This document shows, one piece after another, positions 51,289 to 59,498 of a DNA stretch of 64,000 nt (the stretch's first letter is position 1; each line of letters begins with the position of its first letter). The stretch comes from Sphingomonas sp. Leaf20 (GTDB lineage: Bacteria; Pseudomonadota; Alphaproteobacteria; Sphingomonadales; Sphingomonadaceae), in the NCBI RefSeq assembly GCF_001421535.1, contig NZ_LMKN01000009.1, positions 608,030 through 672,029 on the forward strand, read 5' to 3'. The notes under the pieces were generated by a model, which was not told the origin of the DNA, did not search any database, and saw only the letters and a program-made list of their open reading frames with translations. Both the position numbers and the translations under genes were made by a program.

Positions 51289-51370
51289 TCAGACGGTATG
51301 TCCTGCTAAGGATTGATGCAAGTCAAAAAACATAGGGGTTCAATCATGCCCCTGAGGAAAGGATCGACGG

Positions 51371-52408
51371 ATGAAGTTCTCGCTCTTCCTGCATATGGAA
51401 CGCTACGACGAGGCGATCTCGCACCGTCAGCTTTACGAAGACCTGCTCGCGCTCTGCGACCTCGCGGAAGAAGGCGGGCTCCACAAAGTGTGGATCGGCG
51501 AGCATCATTCGATGGAATACACGATCTCGCCCAACCCGATCCCGCTGCTGGCTGCGGTGGCGGAGCGGACCAAGAACATCCGGCTCGGCGCGGGTACGTT
51601 CATCGCTCCCTTCTGGCACCCGATCCGCATGGCGGGCGAAGCGGCGATGCTCGACGTCATCAGCAACGGCCGCGCGGAAATCGGTCTGGCGCGGGGCGCC
51701 TACCAGTTCGAGTTCGACCGCATGCTGAACGGCGTGTCGGCCAATGACGGCGGAAAATATCTGCGCGAGATGGTGCCCGTGATCCGCAAGCTGTGGGAGG
51801 GCGATTACGCACATGACGGCGAGATCTGGCAGTTCCCGGTGTCGACCAGCGTGCCCAAGCCCGTCCAGACGCCGACGCCGCCCATCTGGATCGCCGCGCG
51901 CGATCCCGACTCGCACAAGTTCGCGGTTGCGAACGGTTGCAGCGTGATGGCGACGCCGTTGTTCAAGAACGACGACGAGGTGAAGGATCTCGCGCGCAAG
52001 TTCGACGAGGCCTGCGCCGCCAGTCCCGACGTACCGCGGCCCCAGTTGATGATCCTCCAGCACGCGCATGTTCAGTCCAGCGACGCGGACGGTCAGCGCG
52101 CCGCCGAGGCCATCTCGCTGTTCTTCCGGAATTACGGCGCCTGGGCGAGCAACAAGAAGCCCCCGGTCAATGGCTTCCACCACGACATCGCGCCGCTCGA
52201 CGCCGAACGGTTCCCCGACTTCGTGCCCGAGCAGCTGCGCCAGAACATCATGATCGGCACACCCGAAGAGGTCATTGCCCGCCTCAAGACGTATGAAGCC
52301 CTGGGGGTCGACGAATACAGCATCTGGCTCGACAACACGATGTCGTTCGAGGAAAAGCGCGACTCGATCCGCCGGTTCATCGATCAGGTGGCGCCGGCCT
52401 TCGCGTGA
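51371..52408 (+). CDS. Luciferase-like (LLM) flavin-dependent monooxygenase
   Basis: 345 residues. Starts MKFSLFLHMERYD and has the bacterial-luciferase-type TIM barrel with GLHKVWIGEHHSMEYTISPNP, IRLGAGTFIAPFWHPIRMAGE and GRAEIGLARGAY. It needs reduced FMN from a reductase; a flavin reductase gene lies in the convergent operon. Predicted to oxygenate the imported compound. It overlaps DUF1330 (TGATG). RBS GAGGAAAGGA. Confidence 0.9.
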   Translation: MKFSLFLHMERYDEAISHRQLYEDLLALCDLAEEGGLHKVWIGEHHSMEYTISPNPIPLLAAVAERTKNIRLGAGTFIAPFWHPIRMAGEAAMLDVISNGRAEIGLARGAYQFEFDRMLNGVSANDGGKYLREMVPVIRKLWEGDYAHDGEIWQFPVSTSVPKPVQTPTPPIWIAARDPDSHKFAVANGCSVMATPLFKNDDEVKDLARKFDEACAASPDVPRPQLMILQHAHVQSSDADGQRAAEAISLFFRNYGAWASNKKPPVNGFHHDIAPLDAERFPDFVPEQLRQNIMIGTPEEVIARLKTYEALGVDEYSIWLDNTMSFEEKRDSIRRFIDQVAPAFA

Positions 52409-52704
52409 TGCCCAAGGCCTATTGGATCGCGCGCGTCGACGTCACGGACGCCGATGCCTATGCCACCTACATGGCGCTTGGCCCGGCCGCGCTGATCGCC
52501 AATGGCGGCAAGCTGCTGTCGCGCGGCGGCAGCGCGGTTGCGCTGGAGGGGCCCCCGCCCCGCCAGCGCAACGTCGTCATCGAGTTCGAGAGCATGGCGG
52601 CGGCGCTCGCCTGTCATGCATCGCCCGAATACGGCGCCGCGCGCGCGGCCCGGACGGGCGCGGCCGAGGTCGAGATACTCATCGTGGAAGGACTGTCAGA
52701 ATGA
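52408..52704 (+). CDS. DUF1330 small protein
   Basis: 98 residues from the ATG in the TGATG overlap with the monooxygenase stop. KAYWIARVDVTDADAYATYM and FESMAAALACHASPEYGAAR define DUF1330, a ferredoxin-like dimeric alpha/beta-barrel fold related to EthD and monooxygenase helper proteins. Its role is unknown; it may isomerise or bind an intermediate. Overlaps the next gene by ATGA. Confidence 0.88.
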   Translation: MPKAYWIARVDVTDADAYATYMALGPAALIANGGKLLSRGGSAVALEGPPPRQRNVVIEFESMAAALACHASPEYGAARAARTGAAEVEILIVEGLSE

Positions 52705-53099
52705 CGATCGAGCGGACTACCAGCGCGGCTTTCGACCGTGGCCTGGCCACCAGACGCGAAGTGCTCGGCGATGCGTATGTCGACAAGGCGCTTTCCGCGG
52801 CGGACGACTTCAACTGGCCGATGCAGGAACTGACGACCGAATATTGCTGGGACCATATCTGGAACAGGCCGGGGCTCGATCGCCGCAGCCGCAGCATTCT
52901 CAACCTCGGCATGATCGCCGCGCTCAACCGCGGGCACGAGTTCAAGGCGCACATCCGTGGCGCGCTCGCGAACGGCGTGACGCGCGAGGAGCTTCGCGAG
53001 ATCCTGCTCCAGATCGCGGTCTATGTCGGCGTCCCCGCCGGGGTCGACAGCTTTCGCCTGGCCCGCGAAGTGTTTGCGGAGATCGACGGGGAAGCCTGA
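52701..53099 (+). CDS. Carboxymuconolactone decarboxylase-family protein
   Basis: 132 residues overlapping the DUF1330 stop. The all-helical CMD core has RRSRSILNLGMIAALNRGHEFKAHIRGAL and NGVTREELREILLQIAVYVGVPAGVDSFR, closely like 4-carboxymuconolactone decarboxylase (PcaC) rather than the CXXC-bearing AhpD peroxidases. It may decarboxylate or isomerise a ring-cleavage product. Last gene of the plus-strand operon, followed by a bidirectional hairpin. Confidence 0.88.
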   Translation: MTIERTTSAAFDRGLATRREVLGDAYVDKALSAADDFNWPMQELTTEYCWDHIWNRPGLDRRSRSILNLGMIAALNRGHEFKAHIRGALANGVTREELREILLQIAVYVGVPAGVDSFRLAREVFAEIDGEA

Positions 53100-53116
53100 C
53101 GCGCAAAGCCTGGCAT

Positions 53117-53148
53117 CGTGACAGGTGCGGGGTTGCGCACCTGTCACG
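53117..53148. terminator. Bidirectional hairpin between convergent operons
   Basis: Perfect 13-bp arms CGTGACAGGTGCG / CGCACCTGTCACG (53117-53129 and 53136-53148) with a 6-nt loop, in the 83-nt gap between the convergent CMD and aldehyde dehydrogenase genes. Its position and strength suggest it ends both transcripts, although no U-run follows on either strand. Confidence 0.7.
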
Positions 53149-53182
53149 TATCCCCGCCCCTGCGCTGTTCCGGACGGCGCCT

Positions 53183-54625
53183 CTACAGCCCGCCCATCAT
53201 GACATATTTCAGCTCGAGATATTCGGCGATGCCGTGGCGCGAACCCTCGCGCCCCTGTCCCGACGCCTTGATCCCGCCGAACGGCGCGACCTCGGTCGAG
53301 ATCGCCGCCTCGTTCAGCCCGACCATGCCATAGTCGAGCGCCGCTGCGACGCGCATCGCGCGGCCGATGTCGCGGGTATAGGCGTAGGCGGCGAGGCCGA
53401 ATTCGGTATCGTTCGCGAGGCGGATCGCTTCGGCTTCGTCGGCGAACCGGATGACGCCCGCGAGCGGACCGAACGTCTCCTCGCGCGCGATCACCGAACC
53501 GGCCGGCACGTCCGCGATCAGCGTGGGGGGATAGAACAGCCCTTCCCCCCGCGTCCCGCCCGTCACCAGACGACCGCCACGGCGTACCGCATCGGCGACA
53601 TGGTCGTCCACCTTGACCACCGCGCGCTCGTTGATCAGCGGCCCGATCGTGCTGCGCGGATCGGTGCCACGGCCGACGACGAGGTCCGCCATCCGCTCGC
53701 GCAGCCGTTCAACGAAGCGATCATGGACCGAATCCTGAACGAGGAAGCGGTTGACGCAGACGCAGGTCTGGCCGGCGTTGCGGAACTTCCCGAGCATCGC
53801 ACCCTCGACCGCGGCCTCGAGATCGGCATCATCGAAGACGATGAACGGTGCATTCCCGCCAAGTTCGAGCGACAGTCGTTTCAGCGTCGGCGCCGCCTGC
53901 GCGAACAGCATCCGGCCGACCGGCGTCGACCCGGTGAACGACAGCTTGCGCACCACCGCGCTGTCCATCAGCGCACCGCCGATCGCGGCAGCATCGCCCG
54001 TGACGACATTGAAGACCCCCGCCGGCACCCCGGCCTCTTCGGCGAGTGCCGCGAGCGCCAGCGCGGTGAGCGGCGTCTCGGGCGCGGGCTTGAGGATCAT
54101 CGTACACCCGGCCGCGAGCGCCGGCCCGACCTTGCGCGTGATCATCGCCGCGGGGAAGTTCCACGGCGTGATCGCCGCGGTCACGCCGACGGGTTCGTGC
54201 CAGACGAGGATGCGCTGGCTGGCCTTTGGCGCCGGGATGATCTCGCCATCGACGCGCCGCGCCTCTTCCGCGTACCAGCGCAGGAAGCTCGCGGCGTAGA
54301 CGATTTCCCCCGCCGCTTCGGCGAGCGGCTTGCCCTGTTCCGCGGTGAGGATCTGCGCAAGCGCATCGCGGTGGTCGTGCATCAGCGCGTACCAGCGCAT
54401 GAGGATATCCGCGCGCTCCATGGCGGGGCGCGCGCGCCAGTCGACCAGCGCGCGCTCGGCGGCGGCGATCGCGCGTTCGGTATCCTCGCGCCCGAGATGC
54501 GGAACGGTCGCGATGACGTCGCCCGTGGCGGGATCGTGGACGGGACTTCCCTGCCCCGTCGCCGCGATCCACGTGCCGTCGATCAGCGCATGGTCGCGAA
54601 ACGGATGAAGCGTGCGCACCGTCAT
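53183..54625 (-). CDS. NAD(P)-dependent aldehyde dehydrogenase, succinate-semialdehyde dehydrogenase-like
   Basis: 480 residues, overlapping the flavin reductase stop (ATGA). Catalytic Cys288 in AGQTCVCVNRF, Glu in LELGGNAPFIVFDDAD, and ITPWNFPAAMITRKVGPALAAGCTMI-type cofactor motif; the sequence is closest in style to GabD. It likely oxidises a short semialdehyde to the dicarboxylic acid that enters the TCA cycle. Last gene of the minus-strand five-gene operon. Confidence 0.92.
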   Translation of the reverse strand: MTVRTLHPFRDHALIDGTWIAATGQGSPVHDPATGDVIATVPHLGREDTERAIAAAERALVDWRARPAMERADILMRWYALMHDHRDALAQILTAEQGKPLAEAAGEIVYAASFLRWYAEEARRVDGEIIPAPKASQRILVWHEPVGVTAAITPWNFPAAMITRKVGPALAAGCTMILKPAPETPLTALALAALAEEAGVPAGVFNVVTGDAAAIGGALMDSAVVRKLSFTGSTPVGRMLFAQAAPTLKRLSLELGGNAPFIVFDDADLEAAVEGAMLGKFRNAGQTCVCVNRFLVQDSVHDRFVERLRERMADLVVGRGTDPRSTIGPLINERAVVKVDDHVADAVRRGGRLVTGGTRGEGLFYPPTLIADVPAGSVIAREETFGPLAGVIRFADEAEAIRLANDTEFGLAAYAYTRDIGRAMRVAAALDYGMVGLNEAAISTEVAPFGGIKASGQGREGSRHGIAEYLELKYVMMGGL

Positions 54626-55125
54626 GCGGCTTCCAGCACCGGTGCGGGATGATCGGCCATGCTGCCCCTGTGATAGATCAGCACGGGGCGCTCGGTCAGC
54701 GCGATACGCCGGACCGCGCCGATGACGATCGCATGATCGCCACCGTCATAGTCGCGCCACAGCGTGCATTCGATGACGCAGGCGACGTCCGGCAGCACGG
54801 GATTGCCGAGCTCGCTCAACGTCCAGTCGAGCGCGGCGACCTTCTCGGTCCCCTTCGACGCGAAGGCCATGGCGAGATCCTGCTGTCCGGCCGCGAGGAT
54901 ATGGATGGCGAAGCTCTGCCGGCTGAGGAGATGCGGGTAGGTCGCCGATGTCAACGCGGGGCACACCAGCACCAGTGCCGGGTCGAGCGACAGCGAAGTG
55001 AATGCGCTGGCGGTAAACCCGGCGATCGCGCCATCGGGATCCAGCGTCGTGACGACGGTCACGCCGCTGGGGAAGCCGGCCATCGCCGTGCGAAACTGGG
55101 CGGGATCGATCGAATGGTCTGTCAT
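54622..55125 (-). CDS. Flavin reductase (FMN-binding split barrel)
   Basis: 167 residues from the ATG at 55125 behind GAGAGAG. FRTAMAGFPSGVTVVTT, GFTASAFTSLSLDPALVLVC, FAIHILAAGQQDLAMAFA and GDHAIVIGAVRRI are the HpaC/RutF-type flavin reductase motifs. It supplies FMNH2 to the luciferase-like monooxygenase of the neighbouring operon, making a two-component system. Eleven nt separate it from the upstream aldehyde dehydrogenase, and it overlaps the next one. Confidence 0.92.
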   Translation of the reverse strand: MTDHSIDPAQFRTAMAGFPSGVTVVTTLDPDGAIAGFTASAFTSLSLDPALVLVCPALTSATYPHLLSRQSFAIHILAAGQQDLAMAFASKGTEKVAALDWTLSELGNPVLPDVACVIECTLWRDYDGGDHAIVIGAVRRIALTERPVLIYHRGSMADHPAPVLEAA

Positions 55126-55136
55126 GTCTCTCTCCT

Positions 55137-56615
55137 TCAGCGCATCACGAACGGGTCGCCCATCGGTTGATCCGACAGGTTGACCCAGACGGTCTTGAGT
55201 TCGGTGTAATCGAGGACGGCGTGGATACCGCCCTCGCGGCCATAGCCGCTGGCGCCATAGCCCCCGATCGGCGCCATCGCCGACACCGCGCGGTAGGTGT
55301 TGACCCACACGATGCCCGCATGGACATCGCGCGCCATCCGGTGGCCGCGTGCGAGGTCGCGCGTCCAGACGCCGGCGGCCAGCGCATAGTCGGTTCCGTT
55401 GGCAAGGCGGATCGCGTCGTCCTCGTCGCTGAAGCGCATGATCGCGGCCACTGGTCCGAACACCTCGTTCTGCACGATGTCGAGATCCGCCGACCCGCAT
55501 TCGAGCAGCGTCGGCTCGTAATACCATCCGGACTGCGCCGCGGGCCGCTTGCCACCGGCGAGCACCGTCACGCCCTGCTCGCGCGCCCTCGCGACCATCG
55601 TCTCGACGATACCGAGTTGCTGCTCCGTCGCCATCGGTCCCATGTCCGACGACGGATCGAGCGGATCGCCGATCGAGATGCGCGCGATCCGTTCGCGCAA
55701 CGCGGCGACGAACCTGTCATAGATGCCGGCCTGCACGAGCAAACGCGACCCTGCGACGCAGCTCTGGCCCGAGGCGGCATAGATCCCCGCGACGGCACCA
55801 TTGACCGCGCCTTCCAGGTCCGCGTCATCGAAGACGATGTTCGCCGACTTGCCACCGAGTTCGAGCGACAGCTTTGCGAAATTCTCCGCCGTTGCGCGCA
55901 CGACATGGCGTGCGGTCGCGGCGCCGCCGGTGAACGCGACGCGACGAACCAGCGGATGACGCGTCAGTGCCGCGCCCGCGCCCGCGCCGAACCCCGTCAC
56001 GACGTTGACGACGCCATCGGGGAAGCCGGCCAGTGCGACCAGTTCGGCAAAGCGCAGGATGCTGGCCGATGCGTGCTCGGAGGGCTTGATGACCAGCGTA
56101 TTGCCTGCCGCGAGCGCGGGCGCGAGCTTGATCGCGGTCAGATAGAGCGGGCTGTTCCATGGCACGATCGCGGCGACCACGCCGAGCGGCTCGTGGATGG
56201 TGAACGCGAACATGTCCGCCTTGTCGATCGGCAGCGTGCTGCCCTCGAGCTTGTCGGCCAGGCCTGCTGCGTAATGAAAGAATTCGGGGAGATAGGCGAG
56301 CTGTCCGCGCGTCTCGCGGATGAGCTTCCCATTGTCCCGGGTCTCGAGTTCGGCGAGTTCGCCCGCGTTCTCGGCAACCAGGTCGCCGAGACGCCGGAGG
56401 AGCTTGCCGCGCGCGCTGGCGGTAAGCCCGCGCCATGCGGTCGAACGGAAGGCGGCATCGGCGACGCGCACCGCGTGATCGACATCCGCGGCATCGCCGT
56501 CCGGAAGCGTCGACCACACCTCGCCCGTTGCCGGGTTGAGCGAGGCATAGGTCGCGCCCGACGCGGCCGGGACCGATTGCCCACCCACGAGCATCTGGAA
56601 CGTGGTGGTCGTCAT
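55137..56615 (-). CDS. Aldehyde dehydrogenase
   Basis: 492 residues from the ATG at 56615, favoured over the TTG at 56621 by GGAG spacing. Catalytic Cys286 in SGQSCVAGSRL and Glu in LELGGKSANIVFDDAD are present, with VPWNSPLYLTAIKLAPALAAG. Resembles the broad betaine/phenylacetaldehyde-type dehydrogenases. Two different aldehyde dehydrogenases in one operon imply two aldehyde intermediates. Two nt after the hydrolase stop. Confidence 0.92.
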   Translation of the reverse strand: MTTTTFQMLVGGQSVPAASGATYASLNPATGEVWSTLPDGDAADVDHAVRVADAAFRSTAWRGLTASARGKLLRRLGDLVAENAGELAELETRDNGKLIRETRGQLAYLPEFFHYAAGLADKLEGSTLPIDKADMFAFTIHEPLGVVAAIVPWNSPLYLTAIKLAPALAAGNTLVIKPSEHASASILRFAELVALAGFPDGVVNVVTGFGAGAGAALTRHPLVRRVAFTGGAATARHVVRATAENFAKLSLELGGKSANIVFDDADLEGAVNGAVAGIYAASGQSCVAGSRLLVQAGIYDRFVAALRERIARISIGDPLDPSSDMGPMATEQQLGIVETMVARAREQGVTVLAGGKRPAAQSGWYYEPTLLECGSADLDIVQNEVFGPVAAIMRFSDEDDAIRLANGTDYALAAGVWTRDLARGHRMARDVHAGIVWVNTYRAVSAMAPIGGYGASGYGREGGIHAVLDYTELKTVWVNLSDQPMGDPFVMR

Positions 56616-56617
56616 CT

Positions 56618-57442
56618 TCAATCTCCGAGGGAGGGGTGGTGGCGCCCGATCGAGGCGAGGAAGTCCATCAACAGCGCGTTGGTCGCATCGGCCATTTCGA
56701 CGGGCATCATGTGCCGGGCGCCATCCACGATACGGAAGGCCGCGCCGGGAATGCGTGCGGCCAAGGCCCTGGCCATCGCGGGCGTCGATCCGACGTCATG
56801 TTCGCCGGTCGCGACGAGCGTCGGAACGTCGAGTCTGGACAACTCCGCCTCGCCGTAGCGATCTTCGGTCGCGAACAGACGGTAGGTCACCGCGTACCCC
56901 ACAGGGTCATTGGCGATGAAGCTCGCGCGCAGGGCCGCGAGATAACCGGCGTTCTCGTGTCGGAACTTCGCGCTGAACCACCGCTCGATCGCACCGTCGA
57001 TGTTCGCGCGCGGACCGTCCGCGGTGACATCGGCCACCCGGGCAAGGATCGTCTCGCGCACGTCCGGCGAGCGGTCGAACACGCCGTTCAGGAGGACCAG
57101 CGCCTCGACCCGCTCACGGTGGCGCAGTGCCACGGCACGCGCGACCAGTGCCCCCATCGAGAACCCGATCAGCGCCGCTTTATCGATCCCGGCATGATCG
57201 AGCACCGCGGCGACATGATCCGCATAGCTGTCCAGACCCGCATCTGCGGGCGGCATCACGCTGCCGCCATGACCGAGCATGTCGATGGCGATGACCCGGT
57301 AGCGCGTCTCGAGCACGGGCACCTGCGCCGCCCACATGTCGCGCGACAGCCCGACCCCGTGGATGAGAACCACCGCAGGTCCCGGACCGCCGCTATCGTC
57401 ATAGGCCAATGGCGGGTTCACCGTGTCGAGGACGGCCGTCAT
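56618..57442 (-). CDS. Alpha/beta hydrolase
   Basis: 274 residues from the ATG at 57442 (a GTG at 57445 would overlap the previous stop by 4 nt). Oxyanion motif VLIHGVGLSRDMW, nucleophile Ser in GFSMGALVARAV, acid in GEHDVGSTP and His in GARHMMPVE. Similar to RutD/PcaD-like small hydrolases. In this operon it may hydrolyse an enol-lactone, aminoacrylate-like or amide intermediate formed after ring cleavage. Confidence 0.9.
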   Translation of the reverse strand: MTAVLDTVNPPLAYDDSGGPGPAVVLIHGVGLSRDMWAAQVPVLETRYRVIAIDMLGHGGSVMPPADAGLDSYADHVAAVLDHAGIDKAALIGFSMGALVARAVALRHRERVEALVLLNGVFDRSPDVRETILARVADVTADGPRANIDGAIERWFSAKFRHENAGYLAALRASFIANDPVGYAVTYRLFATEDRYGEAELSRLDVPTLVATGEHDVGSTPAMARALAARIPGAAFRIVDGARHMMPVEMADATNALLMDFLASIGRHHPSLGD

Positions 57443-58044
57443 CACGACGGCTGCCGCGCGGCCTTTTCGGCTGCGATGTCTTCGAGGTCCCGGTAGCGGT
57501 TCCCGATGCGCGGATGGACGCGGCCGCCATCCGCCGCGCCGAGTACGATGACGATCTCATCGGGAAGCGGTGCATCCGAGATCGAGAACTCGCCGGTGAT
57601 ATAGTGCGATCGCTGGCCCTCGTCGTCCTTGTGCATCATCGGCACCTGGATCGACGTTCCCAGCCCACCACGCTTGTTGGTGAAGCTCAGATAGGACTTT
57701 GCCTGCACCGCGTCGCGATAATGGTTGCCGAAGCGCAGCGTGTGGATCAGCGCCGAGGCATGCTCGATCTCACCGCCCGCGCCGACGACCGCCGCCTTGC
57801 CATAGGCTTCGATCCGGTCGGCGCCACCGATCGCAGCAACGAGGCGCTCGACGATCAACGCACCGAGATCGGACGCATGAGCGCGGATTTCGGGCTGGAG
57901 ATCCTCGACAAAGCCGCGTCCGGCCCAGGGATTCTGCACGACAGCGGCGACCATGACGGTCGTGACCGGGGTCCCGGTCTGCTTGCCGCCTTCGATGCGC
58001 ACCTCTTCGACGTACGAGACGATCTTTCGAATGCTGAATGCCAT
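57442..58044 (-). CDS. DUF1185 ('amino acid synthesis') family protein
   Basis: 200 residues from the ATG at 58044 behind AGGAGG with 10-nt spacing. IRKIVSYVEEVRIEGG, AAVVQNPWAGRG, AYGKAAVVGAGGEIEHASALIH and PRIGNRYRDLEDI identify the DUF1185 family. Its structure is known but its activity is not. It is the first gene of the five-gene minus operon and recurs beside LLM monooxygenases and flavin reductases in other proteobacteria as far as I know. This makes it a good candidate for an unassigned pathway enzyme. Confidence 0.85.
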   Translation of the reverse strand: MAFSIRKIVSYVEEVRIEGGKQTGTPVTTVMVAAVVQNPWAGRGFVEDLQPEIRAHASDLGALIVERLVAAIGGADRIEAYGKAAVVGAGGEIEHASALIHTLRFGNHYRDAVQAKSYLSFTNKRGGLGTSIQVPMMHKDDEGQRSHYITGEFSISDAPLPDEIVIVLGAADGGRVHPRIGNRYRDLEDIAAEKAARQPS

Positions 58045-58077
58045 GTCTAGCAATCCTCCTGCCTGTATGGTGTCTGT

Positions 58078-58087
58078 TGGTATACCA
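58078..58087. promoter_or_regulatory. GntR operator-like palindrome, copy 2
   Basis: TGGTATACCA again, within the shared 12-mer TTGGTATACCAT (58077-58088). It lies in the divergent promoter between the DUF1185 operon (start 58044) and the GntR gene (start 58144). This placement suggests autoregulation plus control of the catabolic operon. Confidence 0.75.
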
Positions 58088-58143
58088 TAGGAATGGACAA
58101 TGGCAATTGTTCATTTAAGAAGGTGGTCGAGGGGACACCGCCG

Positions 58144-58836
58144 ATGCCGAATGACGACGTCAATATCCTGGACCGGATCGAAGCCCGGCCACAGACGCTG
58201 CGCCTGATCGCGCTGGACCGCGTTCGCGATGCCATTCTGGAAGGGCGGATAAGCCCGGGCGAACGCCTGGTGGAGCGCAACCTCGCGGAGCGGTTGGGCG
58301 TGAGCCGGTCGGTGATCCGCGAAGTCATTCGCAATCTGGAATCCGAGGGTCTCGTCGAGGGAACACCGTCGGGCCCCCGCCTCGGCATCATCACGATCGA
58401 CCAGGCCGAACAGATCTACGACATCCGCATCCAGCTTGAGTCCTCCGCGGTTGCGGCGTGCGCTCGCGTGGCTACCGAGGCCACCGTGGCGGCACTCAGG
58501 TCGGCGCTGGCGGCGATCGCGGACGCGCATGCACAGCAAAGCGCGATCGGCGCGTTACGCGCCACGACCTGCTTCTACGAGATTATCTTCCAGACCGGCG
58601 GGCACGTCATCGCGTGGGAAATCGTCCAGCGCCTGAACAGCCGGATCAGTCAGCTCCGCGCGATGACGCTGTCCGTCGTCGGGCGGCAAGCCGCTGGCCT
58701 CAAGCGGCTGGCCGGAATGGTCGATCTCATCGAACGACAGGATGCATCGGGGGCCGCCGCGGCGTGCCAGAAGCATGTGCGCGAAGCCGCCAAGATCGCC
58801 TGCGACAGACTGAGGGAAGCCAAGACATCGGGCTGA
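58144..58836 (+). CDS. GntR-family regulator (FadR/FCD-like)
   Basis: 230 residues from the ATG at 58144 behind GAGGGG; an earlier ATG at 58093 lies 5 nt past the operator with little RBS and is less likely. Winged helix about residues 15-75 with ISPGERLVERNLAERLGVSRSVIREVIRNL, then a helical ligand-binding FCD-type domain with YDIRIQLESSAVAACARVA. Probable repressor of the whole catabolic cluster, acting at the two TGGTATACCA sites. Confidence 0.9.
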   Translation: MPNDDVNILDRIEARPQTLRLIALDRVRDAILEGRISPGERLVERNLAERLGVSRSVIREVIRNLESEGLVEGTPSGPRLGIITIDQAEQIYDIRIQLESSAVAACARVATEATVAALRSALAAIADAHAQQSAIGALRATTCFYEIIFQTGGHVIAWEIVQRLNSRISQLRAMTLSVVGRQAAGLKRLAGMVDLIERQDASGAAAACQKHVREAAKIACDRLREAKTSG

Positions 58837-58980
58837 CGATCTGAAACCCATGCGCTTGGAGCCCCCTCGCCTGCGATGTGGGCTGCTCGAAGACCGGGAC
58901 TGTTTCGGTGTACCAGGGCGTCCCAGGCGAGCGTAACGTGGACGAATGGCGTAGACACGCCCGCCATCACAAAGGCCGCG

Positions 58981-59451
58981 CTATGAGACTGGAGCGCAAT
59001 GCGGCGCAAAACTGCGCGCGAGTTCGGCAAGGCTGACCGCGCCAAGGCGCACGACGAGCAGGGCTTCGGCCTCGCGCAATGCATCCTCCACCGCCGCATT
59101 GACGACCTTCTCGACCGCGCAGGCGGCGTCCGGATGTTCGTTGCCGATCGCGAACAGACGCGGCCCCCCGACCGCGCGGTGAACATCGAGCAGCGACACC
59201 GCTTCCAGATCGGCCGCGATCGCCCACCCGCCCCCATGCCCCTTTTCCGACCGCACATAGCCCGCGTCGCGGAGGCCCGCCATCGTGCGGCGGACCACGA
59301 CCGGGTTGGTACCCAGCATGCGCGCGATCGCCTCGGACGTCATCGGACCATCATGCCGTGCCATGTGGAGCAGCACATGGAGCATTCGCGAGAGGCGGCT
59401 GTCGGTACGCACGGCGCGATCCTTCGCACGCCGCGCGGGATTGGCAAGCAT
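58981..59451 (-). CDS. Rrf2-family transcriptional regulator
   Basis: 156 residues. Winged helix with SRLSRMLHVLLHMARHDGPMTSEAIARML, NPVVVRRTMAGLRDAGYV and EKGHGGGWAIAADL. The three-Cys Fe-S ligand set of IscR/NsrR is absent (isolated Cys only), so this is a YwnA-like, cluster-free member. Divergent from a methyltransferase gene across 47 nt, where ACGATGTTACATG may be part of its operator. Confidence 0.88.
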   Translation of the reverse strand: MLANPARRAKDRAVRTDSRLSRMLHVLLHMARHDGPMTSEAIARMLGTNPVVVRRTMAGLRDAGYVRSEKGHGGGWAIAADLEAVSLLDVHRAVGGPRLFAIGNEHPDAACAVEKVVNAAVEDALREAEALLVVRLGAVSLAELARSFAPHCAPVS

Positions 59452-59498
59452 TCCGATTCACGATACTTACGATGTTACATGATTCGCGGAGTGCAACG

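Noticed and set aside
49829..51316. 495-residue plus-strand open frame opposite the NCS1 permease
   Set aside because: Antisense shadow with extreme Arg/Asp/His composition and no hydrophobic pattern.
51289..51370. Possible FMN riboswitch before the monooxygenase or RibBX
   Set aside because: The gap is too short and lacks the conserved RFN helices; RibBX is internal to its operon and overlaps the permease stop.
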